Assembly: GCA_017941035.1 (NCBI GenBank)
Contig: JAGAXG010000003.1
Coordinates: 44,552 to 108,551 of the forward strand
Length of the DNA: 64,000 nucleotides
From: a bacterium
GTDB taxonomy: Bacteria > Cyanobacteriota > Vampirovibrionia > Gastranaerophilales > Gastranaerophilaceae
Direction of reading: 5' to 3'
In this document: positions 1 to 7,839 of the stretch, piece after piece
How the letters are laid out: the number at the start of each line of letters is the position of its first letter
Position numbering within the stretch: position 1 is the first letter of the stretch
Notes under the pieces: model-generated
Seen by the model: the letters and a program-made list of their open reading frames with translations, nothing else
Databases searched by the model: none
Told to the model about the DNA's origin: nothing
Position numbers and translations under genes: made by a program

Positions 1-528
1 ACAGAAGAACAATTGAAAGATATTTGTAATCAACTAAAAGAAAAATTTGATTTTGTGCTTGTAGATTGTCCTGCGGGAATTGAGCAAGGCTTCCAAAACG
101 CTGTTGCCGGTGCATCAGAAGCTATTGTTGTAACAACACCTGAGATGTCTGCAGTACGTGATGCTGATAGGATTATTGGGCTTTTGGATGCAAAAGAAGA
201 AATCAAATCATATAAATTACTGTTAAATAGATACCGACCAAATATGGTTGATTCAAAAGATATGATGAGTGTTGATGATGTAACTGAAATTCTTTCTACG
301 TCTCTTATTGGTATTATTCCTGAAGATGCCGGAATTATTACATCAACAAACAAAGGCGAACCTATAGTAAATGATGAAAAATCACTTGCAGGGCGTGCGT
401 ACAAAAATGTTGCAGAACGTATTATGGGTAATGATGTTCCGTTAATTGACTTTGAGCAAGAAACAAAATTGATGCCTAAAATTAAAAAGTTCTTTGCAAA
501 ACTTTTGAAAAAAGGGGAGGAGAACTAA
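1..528 (+). CDS. minD: Septum site-determining ATPase MinD (3' part; start lies before the window)
   Basis: MinD is a membrane-associated ParA-type ATPase that oscillates or gradients with MinE and positions the MinC division inhibitor. The reading frame is open from base 1, so the Walker A/P-loop end is missing. What remains has the switch II-like stretch VDCPAGIEQGFQNAV, the TTPEMSAVRDADRIIGLL helix region and, at the very end, a basic amphipathic helix (IKKFFAKLLKK) typical of the MinD membrane-targeting sequence. The stop is followed one base later by the minE start, the usual minD-minE operon order; minC may lie upstream, outside the window. Identity is secure from motif and neighbour. 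Confidence 0.95.
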   Translation, partial: TEEQLKDICNQLKEKFDFVLVDCPAGIEQGFQNAVAGASEAIVVTTPEMSAVRDADRIIGLLDAKEEIKSYKLLLNRYRPNMVDSKDMMSVDDVTEILSTSLIGIIPEDAGIITSTNKGEPIVNDEKSLAGRAYKNVAERIMGNDVPLIDFEQETKLMPKIKKFFAKLLKKGEEN

Positions 529-529
529 G

Positions 530-1075
530 ATGAGTGATAATATTTTTACAGAAATTTATAATAAAATCTTAGGCCTTTTTGGACAGAATGCCACGAAAGA
601 AGAAGATTCAAAGGATACGGCTGTAAATAGACTTCGCCTTGTTCTTATGCAAGACAGAACAAATTTAACTCCGGAGATTATGCACAGAATGAGAACAGAA
701 CTTATAGAAGTTCTTTCCAAATATGTTGAACTTGATAAAGAAGCTTTGGAATTGAATTTTGAACAAGAGGGTGAGCAAATGGCTTTAATGCTCTCTATTC
801 CTGTTGTCAGGGCAAAAGACGAAGAAGAAATTCAAGAAGTCCTTAAAAAAGAGGACGAAGCTAAAAAAGTTTCTGAAAAAGATGAAATATCTGAAACTGA
901 TGAAATGGATGCAGACGAAGTTGACGAAGAAGAAGCTGAAACAGAAACAGAAACAGAGGAAACTGTTATTATAGAAGAAACAACTGCAAAAGTTTTAGAT
1001 GAAAACGTTGAGGGAGAAGAAATTACTGAACTAATTGTTGAAGAACTTCCTTCAGAAAAAGAAAATGAGAAATAG
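530..1075 (+). CDS. minE: Cell division topological specificity factor MinE with long acidic tail
   Basis: MinE stimulates MinD ATPase and removes it from the membrane at mid-cell. Residues about 1-95 carry the family pattern: an N-terminal amphipathic stretch (IYNKILGLFG), the NRLRLVLMQDR anti-MinCD/sensing helix, and the dimerisation part ending near SKYVELDKEALEL. Usual MinE proteins are roughly 80-110 residues; this one is 181, because about 85 extra residues at the C-terminus are almost entirely Glu/Asp/Thr/Lys (low complexity, acidic). The start has a strong GGGGAGGAG ribosome site inside the end of minD. The tail's function is unknown. Confidence 0.93.
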   Translation: MSDNIFTEIYNKILGLFGQNATKEEDSKDTAVNRLRLVLMQDRTNLTPEIMHRMRTELIEVLSKYVELDKEALELNFEQEGEQMALMLSIPVVRAKDEEEIQEVLKKEDEAKKVSEKDEISETDEMDADEVDEEEAETETETEETVIIEETTAKVLDENVEGEEITELIVEELPSEKENEK

Positions 1076-1112
1076 TTTGTTGTTTTTAAAACATAAAAAA
1101 GAATAAAAAATT

Positions 1113-1142
1113 ATCATCCTTGTCCAATCGGGCAAGGATGAT
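1113..1142. terminator. Hairpin after minE, terminator-like
   Basis: A 10-bp perfect stem (ATCATCCTTG / CAAGGATGAT) with a 10-base loop follows minE. On the plus strand there is no clear T run after it, but on the minus strand it is followed by TTTTTT. It may therefore be a weak plus-strand end or an mRNA-stabilising hairpin. Confidence 0.5.
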
Positions 1143-1166
1143 TAACTAATTGCAAAATTTGTTTTC

Positions 1167-1189
1167 TCACATAATTAATGTGATATAAT
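1167..1189 (+). promoter_or_regulatory. Promoter with palindromic operator-like site for the thioredoxin/CcdA operon
   Basis: A perfect inverted repeat, TCACAT-AATTA-ATGTGA (1167-1183), abuts an extended -10 box TGATATAAT (TATAAT at 1184-1189). No good -35 hexamer is visible, so the palindrome sits where an activator or repressor could act. Which regulator would bind is not known. Confidence 0.45.
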
Positions 1190-1208
1190 AAATAAAAGAG
1201 GTAAAAAA

Positions 1209-1592
1209 ATGAGTAAAAAAACAATTTGGACAATTATAGCAATTATAGTTATACCGGTACTTGCTTTTTGCGTTTTAACGTTTAATAAAGATTCTGCGAT
1301 AGCACAGAGCGGAAAACCGCAGATTTTGAAATTTTCATCAACGATGTGTCTTGAGTGTAAAGAAGTCGAAAAAATTTTTGGTGAAATTATGCCGAAATAT
1401 CAAGGAGATATTGAATATGTTTCAATTATTGTTGATAGTGGTAAAGATATGAATAATAAACTTATTAAAAAATATAACATAAAGCTTGTTCCTACTGTAG
1501 TTATGATAAATTCTGACGGAACAACAGCAAAAATAATTGAAGGCGCAATTGCAAAAGAAGAATATGAAAAATGTATTAAAGGTTTGAAATAA
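1209..1592 (+). CDS. Membrane-anchored thioredoxin-fold protein
   Basis: This 127-residue protein has one N-terminal membrane segment (about residues 6-25), followed by a short linker and a thioredoxin-like domain. The redox-active motif is CLEC in SSTMCLECKEVEKIF, and the cis-proline strand is seen in KLVPTVVMI. The membrane anchor predicts that the domain faces the periplasm or outer face. The next gene overlaps by one base (TAATG) and encodes a CcdA/DsbD-type electron carrier, so the two probably form a split DsbD-like reductant relay for periplasmic thiols or cytochrome c assembly. A ribosome site (AAGAGG) precedes the ATG. The substrate is unknown. Confidence 0.85.
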   Translation: MSKKTIWTIIAIIVIPVLAFCVLTFNKDSAIAQSGKPQILKFSSTMCLECKEVEKIFGEIMPKYQGDIEYVSIIVDSGKDMNNKLIKKYNIKLVPTVVMINSDGTTAKIIEGAIAKEEYEKCIKGLK

Positions 1593-2290
1593 TGGAAGAA
1601 TTGCTTAGTCTTTTTTCAAATCAATCAAGTATTTACCTTCTTTTTGGATTATCGTTTTTAGGCGGGTTAATTTCTTCAATATCGCCATGTTCTTTATCTA
1701 TGCTTCCATTGATTGTGGGTTATGTTGGCGGGTATTCAGAAGAAAAACCTTCAAAAACTTTGGTACAAATGATTTTCTTTGTTCTTGGTGCAAGCATTGT
1801 TTTTTCAGTAATTGGAGTAATTTGTGCTTTAACAGGGAAAATTTTTATAGGAAATCCTTATTTTGCGTTGATTGTTGCGTCAATTATTTTAATTATGGGA
1901 TTAAATATTTTGGGATTACTCGATATTCAGCTTCCGGTTTTAATTAAAGAAATTCCTAAGAATAATTTTAACAATGAATTTTTATATCCAATATTATTGG
2001 GCGCTGTATTTGCGATAATCGGAACTCCTTGTTCTACACCTATTTTGGCAAGTATAATGGCATTTGCATCTATCTCAGCGAATTTAGTGAATGCTGTAAT
2101 TATGCTGTTTTTATTCTCTTTAGGTCAGGGAATAATTTTTATTATTGCAGGATTTGTAACATCAAAATTAAAAAATTCGAGCGAAAAATTTTATCAAATT
2201 TCAGAGTGGATTATGAAAATAAGCGGAATATTATTGATATTTGTGGCATTGTATATTTATTATAAGATTTTCAGCGGAGTTTTGGCATAA
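1592..2290 (+). CDS. CcdA/DsbD-family transmembrane thiol-disulfide electron carrier
   Basis: The 232-residue polytopic protein has about six hydrophobic segments. It carries the two family signatures with membrane cysteines: SSISPCSLSMLPL in the first helix and GTPCSTPILASI in the fourth. CcdA-type proteins carry electrons from cytoplasmic thioredoxin across the membrane to an outer thioredoxin-like partner. The preceding overlapping gene encodes such a partner. Length fits CcdA rather than the three-domain DsbD. The exact pathway (cytochrome c maturation versus general disulfide reduction) cannot be told from this window. Confidence 0.88.
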   Translation: MEELLSLFSNQSSIYLLFGLSFLGGLISSISPCSLSMLPLIVGYVGGYSEEKPSKTLVQMIFFVLGASIVFSVIGVICALTGKIFIGNPYFALIVASIILIMGLNILGLLDIQLPVLIKEIPKNNFNNEFLYPILLGAVFAIIGTPCSTPILASIMAFASISANLVNAVIMLFLFSLGQGIIFIIAGFVTSKLKNSSEKFYQISEWIMKISGILLIFVALYIYYKIFSGVLA

Positions 2291-2306
2291 AAACTTAAAT
2301 CCACTC

Positions 2307-2335
2307 TTTCGGAAATTCAAAACATAGTTTATAAT
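2307..2335 (+). promoter_or_regulatory. Pilin-family promoter box, copy 1
   Basis: The box ACATAGTTTATAATAA contains TATAAT at 2330-2335. The -35 position 17 bases upstream is weak (TTTCGG). The same box precedes the two pilin-like genes and also occurs near 57347 and 63872. Here it is fused directly to a truncated gene body. Confidence 0.6.
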
Positions 2336-2352
2336 AAGAATACAGGGGAATT

Positions 2353-2865
2353 AACGGTGCTAATTTATGGATCGAAGTTGAAGGTTTAAAAATAGGGACA
2401 GTTTTTAAACCAGTTCCAATAAAAATAGCTGATTATTGTGTAAATAATAACGGTACTTGGACAGTAAAATCTGATATTCAAGCGAAATATAACATAAGTT
2501 ATTGTTGTACAGGTTCTTGTGACTCTCAAGGTGATTATTGGGCAGGGGCTGTTACAACTTGTAAAGATTCTGGTGGACATCTTGCAACAGCAACAGACTT
2601 AGCCACGATAGCAGCCTATCTCTATGATGCACCAAGCAGAATAGGTGAGAGCGCAACTTATGGTTTTAATGATGGTGCGCAAAGATTAAACACTTCAAGA
2701 CTAGGCACTACTTTTGCCGGTTTAGGCTCGTCCTGGAGTGATTTGTGGTCTTTCAGCTTATCTAGTGTAAGCAGTGCGTATATACGTGTATTCTACAATT
2801 CTTATACATATAGCTCAGCAAGCAGTCGCGGCAGTTCGAAATATATGGCAGTTTGTGTAAAGTGA
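2353..2865 (+). pseudogene. Pilin-like protein, C-terminal fragment (5' part deleted)
   Basis: An open frame of 170 residues runs to a TGA at 2863-2865, but it has no start codon with a ribosome site and no prepilin helix. It begins NGANLWIEVEGLKIGTVFKP, which aligns with NGASLGWIKIGNLEVSPAF in the pilin-like protein at 32248. It continues with YWAGAVTTCKDSGGHLAT (compare YWAGAFVQCDAMGGTLTT) and ends YMAVCVK (compare YAICVKKK). The promoter box lies only 17 bases upstream, so the 5' UTR, leader and helix look deleted, perhaps through microhomology at TTAACGG. The W..A...C...GG.L pattern recalls C-type-lectin-like or Lcl/DUF1566-like folds; that is an inference. Confidence 0.75.
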
Positions 2866-2913
2866 TTTTTTGTAAATATTAAAAATTTTCTTAACATAAA
2901 AAAGCTTTTAGCC

Positions 2914-2942
2914 TTGTAAAATAACCTTTTATGTAGTATTAT
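2914..2942 (+). promoter_or_regulatory. Sigma70-type promoter of ribH
   Basis: TTGTAA (2914-2919), a 17-base spacer and TATTAT (2937-2942) lie 26 bases before the ribH start, with an AGGAG ribosome site in between. Confidence 0.6.
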
Positions 2943-2968
2943 GTGCTTAAAGATTAGGAGAAAGTATT

Positions 2969-3433
2969 ATGAAAACTATTGAAGGACAGTTAGTTGCGTC
3001 TGATAGTGATAAATTTTGTATTATTCTTGCCAGATTCAACGATTTTATCGGAGCGAAATTATTATCCGGTGCTGTTGACGAATTAAAGCGCCACGGTGTA
3101 AAGGATGAAAACATTGATGTTGTAAGGGTTCCTGGAGCATTTGAAATTCCTGTTATAGCACAAAAAGTTGCATCTTCAAATAAATATAATGCAGTAATTA
3201 CTCTTGGGGCTGTTATTAAGGGTGCAACTCCTCATTTTGATTATGTTTCTAATGAAGTTGCAAAAGGTGTAGCTCAAGTTAGTTTAAATACAGGAGTCCC
3301 TGTTGCTTTCGGTGTTTTGACAACTGACAATATAGAACAAGCAATTGAAAGAGCAGGAACAAAATCAGGAAACAAAGGTTCTGATGCCGCAAGAACAGCA
3401 ATTGAAATGGCTAATTTAATAAAAGAGATATAG
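2969..3433 (+). CDS. ribH: 6,7-dimethyl-8-ribityllumazine synthase
   Basis: This enzyme condenses 5-amino-6-ribitylaminouracil with dihydroxybutanone phosphate in riboflavin synthesis. The 154-residue length is normal. Visible family motifs are [12 protein letters not shown] near the N-terminus, VPGAFEIPV, the substrate-loop region [15 protein letters not shown] with the catalytic-type His, and [15 protein letters not shown] followed by GNKGSDAA near the end. The start has an AGGAG site seven to eight bases upstream. No other rib genes are next to it, so the pathway genes are dispersed. It is followed by murQ after 24 bases. Confidence 0.96.
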   Translation: MKTIEGQLVASDSDKFCIILARFNDFIGAKLLSGAVDELKRHGVKDENIDVVRVPGAFEIPVIAQKVASSNKYNAVITLGAVIKGATPHFDYVSNEVAKGVAQVSLNTGVPVAFGVLTTDNIEQAIERAGTKSGNKGSDAARTAIEMANLIKEI

Positions 3434-3457
3434 TTTTTTGTATAAAGGAGTATGAAT

Positions 3458-4357
3458 ATGAGCGAAGTTATCACCGAGTACAGAAATGAAAACACAAAAG
3501 ATATTGATTTATTGTCAACAATTGATATGGTACGTAAAATGAACGAAGAAGACCAAATTGTTGCAAAAGTAGTTGGTGATGTTGCGCCGGATATTGCTTA
3601 TGCAATAGATATGATTGCAAAAGCTTTTTTAAAGGGTGGAAGATTATTCTACTTTGGAGCAGGAACATCAGGCAGGCTTGGAATTTTAGATGCTTCAGAG
3701 TGTCCTCCTACTTTTAGTGTTGATCCTTTAATGGTGCAGGGAAGAATTGCAGGTGGTAAAGAGGCTCTTTTAAATGCTGTTGAAGGGGCAGAAGATAATT
3801 TTGAAGCAGGGAAAGAAGATGCGGAAATTCTTACTAATAAAGATGTATGTGTTGTAATTTCGGCAAGTGGAAATCCAAAATATTTACTTGGGGTTTTAGA
3901 ACAAGCTGATAAAGTAGATTGTGCAACAATAGCTATTACTTGTAATTCCATGGGCAGGATAGCCCAAGAAGCAGGTCATGTTATTTGTACAGAAGTGGGA
4001 CCTGAAGTAATAGCAGGTTCAAGCAGATTGAAAGCCGGTACGGCACAAAAAATGGTATTAAATATGCTTTCAACAGGTTCTATGATTAAAATTGGTAAAA
4101 CTTACGAGAATTTTATGATAGATTTAAAAGCTGTCAATGAAAAACTCAAGGATAGAGCTATAAGAATTGTTTCTCAGATTGCAGGTGTTTCAAATAGCGA
4201 AGCCTTAAGTGCTCTTTTAAAATGTAATTGGGAAATAAAAACTGCTATAATAATGAATAAGATGAGTATTGATGCAAATTTGGCGCGATTAGAGTTGAAA
4301 AAATACGGAGGAGTTTTACGTAAACTTCTAAATGAACAAAGCGCAATAGGAGGATAG
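3458..4357 (+). CDS. murQ: N-acetylmuramic acid 6-phosphate etherase
   Basis: MurQ cleaves the lactyl ether of MurNAc-6-phosphate to give GlcNAc-6-phosphate, a peptidoglycan-recycling step in the cytoplasm. The SIS-domain signature FGAGTSGRLGILDASECPPT and the downstream QGRIAGG are clear, as are SASGNPKYLLG and GSSRLKAGTAQKM. Two in-frame ATGs exist (3452 and 3458). The AAGGAG site ends one base before the first and seven before the second, so 3458 (MSEVITEYRN) is preferred. No anmK, murK or MurNAc transporter is adjacent, so the substrate source is not shown here. Confidence 0.94.
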   Translation: MSEVITEYRNENTKDIDLLSTIDMVRKMNEEDQIVAKVVGDVAPDIAYAIDMIAKAFLKGGRLFYFGAGTSGRLGILDASECPPTFSVDPLMVQGRIAGGKEALLNAVEGAEDNFEAGKEDAEILTNKDVCVVISASGNPKYLLGVLEQADKVDCATIAITCNSMGRIAQEAGHVICTEVGPEVIAGSSRLKAGTAQKMVLNMLSTGSMIKIGKTYENFMIDLKAVNEKLKDRAIRIVSQIAGVSNSEALSALLKCNWEIKTAIIMNKMSIDANLARLELKKYGGVLRKLLNEQSAIGG

Positions 4358-4360
4358 TAG

Positions 4361-5362
4361 ATGAAATTAACAGTTTTAGGAGCAGGGTGCTGGGGGTTAA
4401 CACTTGCATGGCTTTTAACAAATAATTTTGATAATATAACTGTATGGGGTAGAGCGCAAGATTTAAGTGACGATTTAATAAATAATAAACACACTTCAAA
4501 ACCATTAGAGGTTCAACTAGATAAAAAAATTGAAGTTACTTCCGATTTATCACATGCAATAAATGATGCAGATATTATACTTTCTGTCATTGCGACTTCC
4601 GGAACTCGAGATGTTTGCGAAAATCTTAAAAAAGCAGGAATTAAATCCGAACAAATTTTAGTAAATGCATCAAAGGGTATAGAACTTCCTTCTTTAATGA
4701 GAATGTCTGAAGTTATCAAAGATGTACTGCCTGAACAAAAACTCGTTATTCTTTCAGGTCCTACACTTGCTAAGGAAGTTTTGCAGGGTAAACCTACTGC
4801 GGCTTGTGTTGCTTGTGAAGATATCGAAACGGCTCAAATTGTTCAAAAAGCAATGAATGTTACAGACAGATTTAGACTTTATACAAATACCGATGTTATA
4901 GGAGTTGAACTTGGAGGTAGTTTAAAAAATGTTATTGCAATAGCTTCAGGTTTTGCTCACGAAATGGGTTTAGGTGACAATTGTTCAGGTGCTCTTTTAA
5001 CACGAGGTATGGCTGAAATCATAAGAGTGAGTCTTCAATTAGGCGCAAATCCTTCTACGTTATATGGATTATCCGGTATGGGGGATTTGATTGCAACTTG
5101 TTCATCTCCTATGTCAAGAAATTATACAGTTGGATCTATGTTAGCAAGAGGCAAAAAAATCAGTGATATTCTTTCTGAGTTGGGTTCAGTAGCTGAAGGT
5201 GTTAAAACTTCAAAAGCGATATGTGAACTTGCTAAAAAATTGAATATAGATGTACCTGTTTCAAATGCTATATATGAAGCAGTATATACTGATATTACTC
5301 CCAAAGAATTACTGTCAAAATTAATGAACAGAGAATTAAAAGAAGAAGAAAGATACGTATAA
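4361..5362 (+). CDS. gpsA: Glycerol-3-phosphate dehydrogenase [NAD(P)+]
   Basis: GpsA reduces dihydroxyacetone phosphate to sn-glycerol-3-phosphate for phospholipid synthesis. The 333-residue protein has an N-terminal Rossmann motif (VLGAGCWGLTLAWLL, where many homologues have GAWG), then LSGPTLAKEV, the catalytic Lys region ELGGSLKNVIAIASG and GLSGMGDLIATC with a long C-terminal helical domain. It starts three bases after murQ and its stop abuts the next ATG, indicating co-transcription from ribH/murQ onward. Confidence 0.95.
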   Translation: MKLTVLGAGCWGLTLAWLLTNNFDNITVWGRAQDLSDDLINNKHTSKPLEVQLDKKIEVTSDLSHAINDADIILSVIATSGTRDVCENLKKAGIKSEQILVNASKGIELPSLMRMSEVIKDVLPEQKLVILSGPTLAKEVLQGKPTAACVACEDIETAQIVQKAMNVTDRFRLYTNTDVIGVELGGSLKNVIAIASGFAHEMGLGDNCSGALLTRGMAEIIRVSLQLGANPSTLYGLSGMGDLIATCSSPMSRNYTVGSMLARGKKISDILSELGSVAEGVKTSKAICELAKKLNIDVPVSNAIYEAVYTDITPKELLSKLMNRELKEEERYV

Positions 5363-6292
5363 ATGAAATATGCAGTAAGATATTTAAAAAATACATTTTA
5401 TCCGATAGAAGTTTCGCAAAATGTGAAATTGCAGGATGGTCAAATGGTTGTTGTCAGAACTGAAAAAGGAGAAGAAGCTCTTAAAGTTTTTATAGTAAAT
5501 TCTGAAATTGAAAAAATTTGGGAAAATTCTAAAAATAAGCCTCAACCGCTTCCTTTATTAAAAGTTATGACCCAACGTGATTTACAAACATTGGATGATA
5601 TTAAAAAAGACGAAGTTACGTCATTTTTTAAATGTCAGGCACTTGTTAAACAGCACAAGTTGGTTATGAATCTTGTTCAGTGCAGAATAACTTTTGACAG
5701 ACGAAAAATTACTTTCTATTACACAGCTCCTGAAAGAGTCGATTTTAGGTCGCTTTTGAAGGATTTGACTCAAACTTTCCCAAAAGTAAGAATTGATTTG
5801 AGGCATATTGGGGTAAGAGATGAAACCTCAATACTTGATGGATGCGGTATTTGTGGGAAACCTTTCTGCTGTGGAAGTTGCCTTAAAAAATTCCCTAATA
5901 TAAATATAAAATTGGCAAAAGATCAGGGTATGCCTATCGCTCCTGGGAAAATTTCCGGAACTTGCGGTCGTTTGTTGTGCTGTTTGAATTATGAATATTC
6001 GAATTATATTGATGCTGCAAAAGGCATGCCTCCTATCGGATCTTCTGTTATGACTACAGAAGGTTTAGGGAAAGTGTGCTCTCTGCATTTTATGTGTGGA
6101 AAAGTTTCTGTCAAAATGGAAGATGGTAAAACAAAAGAATTTGACAAAAACGATATAGAAATGGTTGATGCAGAAGTTAATGTAGAAATAGATACAAATG
6201 TTTCAAACATTAATAATTACGTCGAAGATGATCAAAATATTGACATTCATCAACTGGAAGATGATCGTAACAGTTCAACTGGTAATATATAA
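5363..6292 (+). CDS. PSP1-domain protein, RicT/YaaT-like
   Basis: The 309-residue protein carries the PSP1 C-terminal domain with its cysteine-rich signature: GCGICGKPFCCGSCLKKF followed by SGTCGRLLCCLNYEY. In Bacillus the family member RicT (YaaT) acts with RicA/RicF, can bind Fe-S clusters, and influences RNase Y-dependent RNA processing; whether that holds here is unknown. The start immediately follows the gpsA stop (TAAATG) with no spacer. The C-terminal 60 residues are acidic and Asn/Asp-rich and look disordered. Confidence 0.85.
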   Translation: MKYAVRYLKNTFYPIEVSQNVKLQDGQMVVVRTEKGEEALKVFIVNSEIEKIWENSKNKPQPLPLLKVMTQRDLQTLDDIKKDEVTSFFKCQALVKQHKLVMNLVQCRITFDRRKITFYYTAPERVDFRSLLKDLTQTFPKVRIDLRHIGVRDETSILDGCGICGKPFCCGSCLKKFPNINIKLAKDQGMPIAPGKISGTCGRLLCCLNYEYSNYIDAAKGMPPIGSSVMTTEGLGKVCSLHFMCGKVSVKMEDGKTKEFDKNDIEMVDAEVNVEIDTNVSNINNYVEDDQNIDIHQLEDDRNSSTGNI

Positions 6293-6375
6293 TTTTTAAC
6301 AAATTCTTTTATACTCGTAATATTCTTTATGTAAAATAATACACTCAGGTTTACTTGCTTATTATCTTTATTTCT

Positions 6376-6389
6376 TATACAATCACGAT
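6376..6389 (+). promoter_or_regulatory. -10 box placed for a leaderless kdsA transcript
   Basis: TTATACAAT reaches six bases before the ATG (TACAAT 6378-6383, then CACGAT). There is no Shine-Dalgarno sequence between this box and the start. Confidence 0.5.
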
Positions 6390-7217
6390 ATGAGTATTAA
6401 GAAAATTAAATTAAGAGATTTTGAAATTGGTGGAGATAAATTGACTATTTTAGCTGGCCCTTGTGCTATTGAAAGTCAAGATATCCTGAATGAAACAGCT
6501 GATGGTTTAAAAGAAATTGCTGAAAAATTAGATATAAATTTTGTATTTAAATCATCCTTTGATAAGGCTAATCGTTCTTCTATAACATCTTTTCGCGGTC
6601 CTGGAATGAAAAAAGGACTTCAAATGTTATCTCAAGTAAAAGAGAAATACGATTTACCTATTGTAACAGATATTCATACTCCACAGCAGGCGAAGCCTGT
6701 ATCAGAAATTGCTGATATAATTCAAATACCTGCATTTTTATGCCGTCAAACAGATTTGCTTGTAGAAGCCGGCAAGGCAGGTAAAATTGTTAATATAAAA
6801 AAGGGGCAGTTTCTTGCTCCGAGCCAGATGAAATCTTTAATAAAAAAGGTCGAAGATTCAGGTAATACAAATATAATGGTAACAGATAGAGGCACAAGTT
6901 TTGGTTATAACAATTTAGTTGTAGATTTTCGTGCAATACCTATAATGAAGGAATTTGGTTATCCTGTTGTATTTGATGCCACTCATAGTGTTCAATTACC
7001 AGGCGCAAACGGGACTTCTTCAGGAGGAGAGAGAAAATTTGTTCCGACTTTGGCAAAATCTGCAGTGGCGTCAGGAGCTGATGTTTTGTTTTTTGAAGTT
7101 CATCCTGAACCGGACAAGGCGCTTTGCGACGGAGCTAATATGATAGCTTTAAAAGATGCAGAAGAATTGTTCTCAATATGTAACAAAATTTTTAAACTCG
7201 TAAGAGGTATTGAGTAA
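6390..7217 (+). CDS. kdsA: 3-deoxy-8-phosphooctulonate synthase (KDO-8-P synthase)
   Basis: KdsA condenses phosphoenolpyruvate with arabinose-5-phosphate to make KDO-8-phosphate, the precursor of the LPS inner core, so the cell is expected to have an outer membrane with lipopolysaccharide. Family motifs include AGPCAIESQDI, FKSSFDKANRSSI, the GPGMKKGL stretch, IVTDIHTP, QIPAFLCRQTDLL, GQFLAPSQM and FDATHSVQLPG. The 275-residue length is standard. The stop overlaps the next start (TAATG). The transcript appears leaderless. Confidence 0.96.
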   Translation: MSIKKIKLRDFEIGGDKLTILAGPCAIESQDILNETADGLKEIAEKLDINFVFKSSFDKANRSSITSFRGPGMKKGLQMLSQVKEKYDLPIVTDIHTPQQAKPVSEIADIIQIPAFLCRQTDLLVEAGKAGKIVNIKKGQFLAPSQMKSLIKKVEDSGNTNIMVTDRGTSFGYNNLVVDFRAIPIMKEFGYPVVFDATHSVQLPGANGTSSGGERKFVPTLAKSAVASGADVLFFEVHPEPDKALCDGANMIALKDAEELFSICNKIFKLVRGIE

Positions 7218-7837
7218 TGATATTAAAAACTTTTGTTAAAGGACCTATTGATGCAAATAATTATTTATTAATTGATGAAAATACAAATAATGCTATTTTA
7301 ATTGATTGCTCGGATGATTATGCAGACGAAATTAAACGACTAGGAATTAATTTAAAATATATATTGCTTACTCATGGCCATTTCGATCATATTTTAGGTT
7401 GTAATAGCTTTTTTGAAACTTTTGGATGTGATATTTATGTATCGCAAGATGATATTGAACAAATAGAATATGCTCCTGAAATGACTTATATGCTTGGTGG
7501 AGTTAGAATTCCTAAAATTACAAGTGTTAAAAAAAATGTAAAAGATGGTGATGTGTTTGAACTTGGTGATGTTAAGATTAAAGCGATTTCTACAGCAGGT
7601 CACACTGAAGGTGGAATGTGTTATTTGACAAATAATAATGAATTATTTAGCGGAGATACAATATTTCATGGAAGTGTTGGAAGAACAGATTTTAAAGGCG
7701 GAGATTTTGAAAAGCTTTCTCATAGTGTAAAAGATGTTTTGTTTAGGCTTCCTGAAGAAACGATTGTATATCCCGGGCATGGAGCTAAAACATCAATAAA
7801 ATTTGAAAAAAAATTTAATGAAATTATAAGAGGTTAA
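7217..7837 (+). CDS. MBL-fold metallo-hydrolase (glyoxalase II-like)
   Basis: The 206-residue single-domain metallo-beta-lactamase-fold protein has the zinc motif THGHFDHILGC (HxHxDH), the later metal-binding His in STAGHTEGGMCY, the bridging Asp in LFSGDTIFHGSVGRTDF and the last His in VYPGHGAKT. This arrangement is closest to the glyoxalase II/YcbL-like group of thioester hydrolases, but substrate cannot be deduced. It overlaps kdsA by one base and is followed by pheS after two bases, so it is translated as part of the same operon. Confidence 0.88.
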   Translation: MILKTFVKGPIDANNYLLIDENTNNAILIDCSDDYADEIKRLGINLKYILLTHGHFDHILGCNSFFETFGCDIYVSQDDIEQIEYAPEMTYMLGGVRIPKITSVKKNVKDGDVFELGDVKIKAISTAGHTEGGMCYLTNNNELFSGDTIFHGSVGRTDFKGGDFEKLSHSVKDVLFRLPEETIVYPGHGAKTSIKFEKKFNEIIRG

Positions 7838-7839
7838 AA

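Noticed and set aside
2386..2580. Minus-strand 64-codon frame in the pilin fragment region
   Set aside because: The plus-strand frame has clear homology to the pilin-like C-terminus; the minus frame is its shadow.
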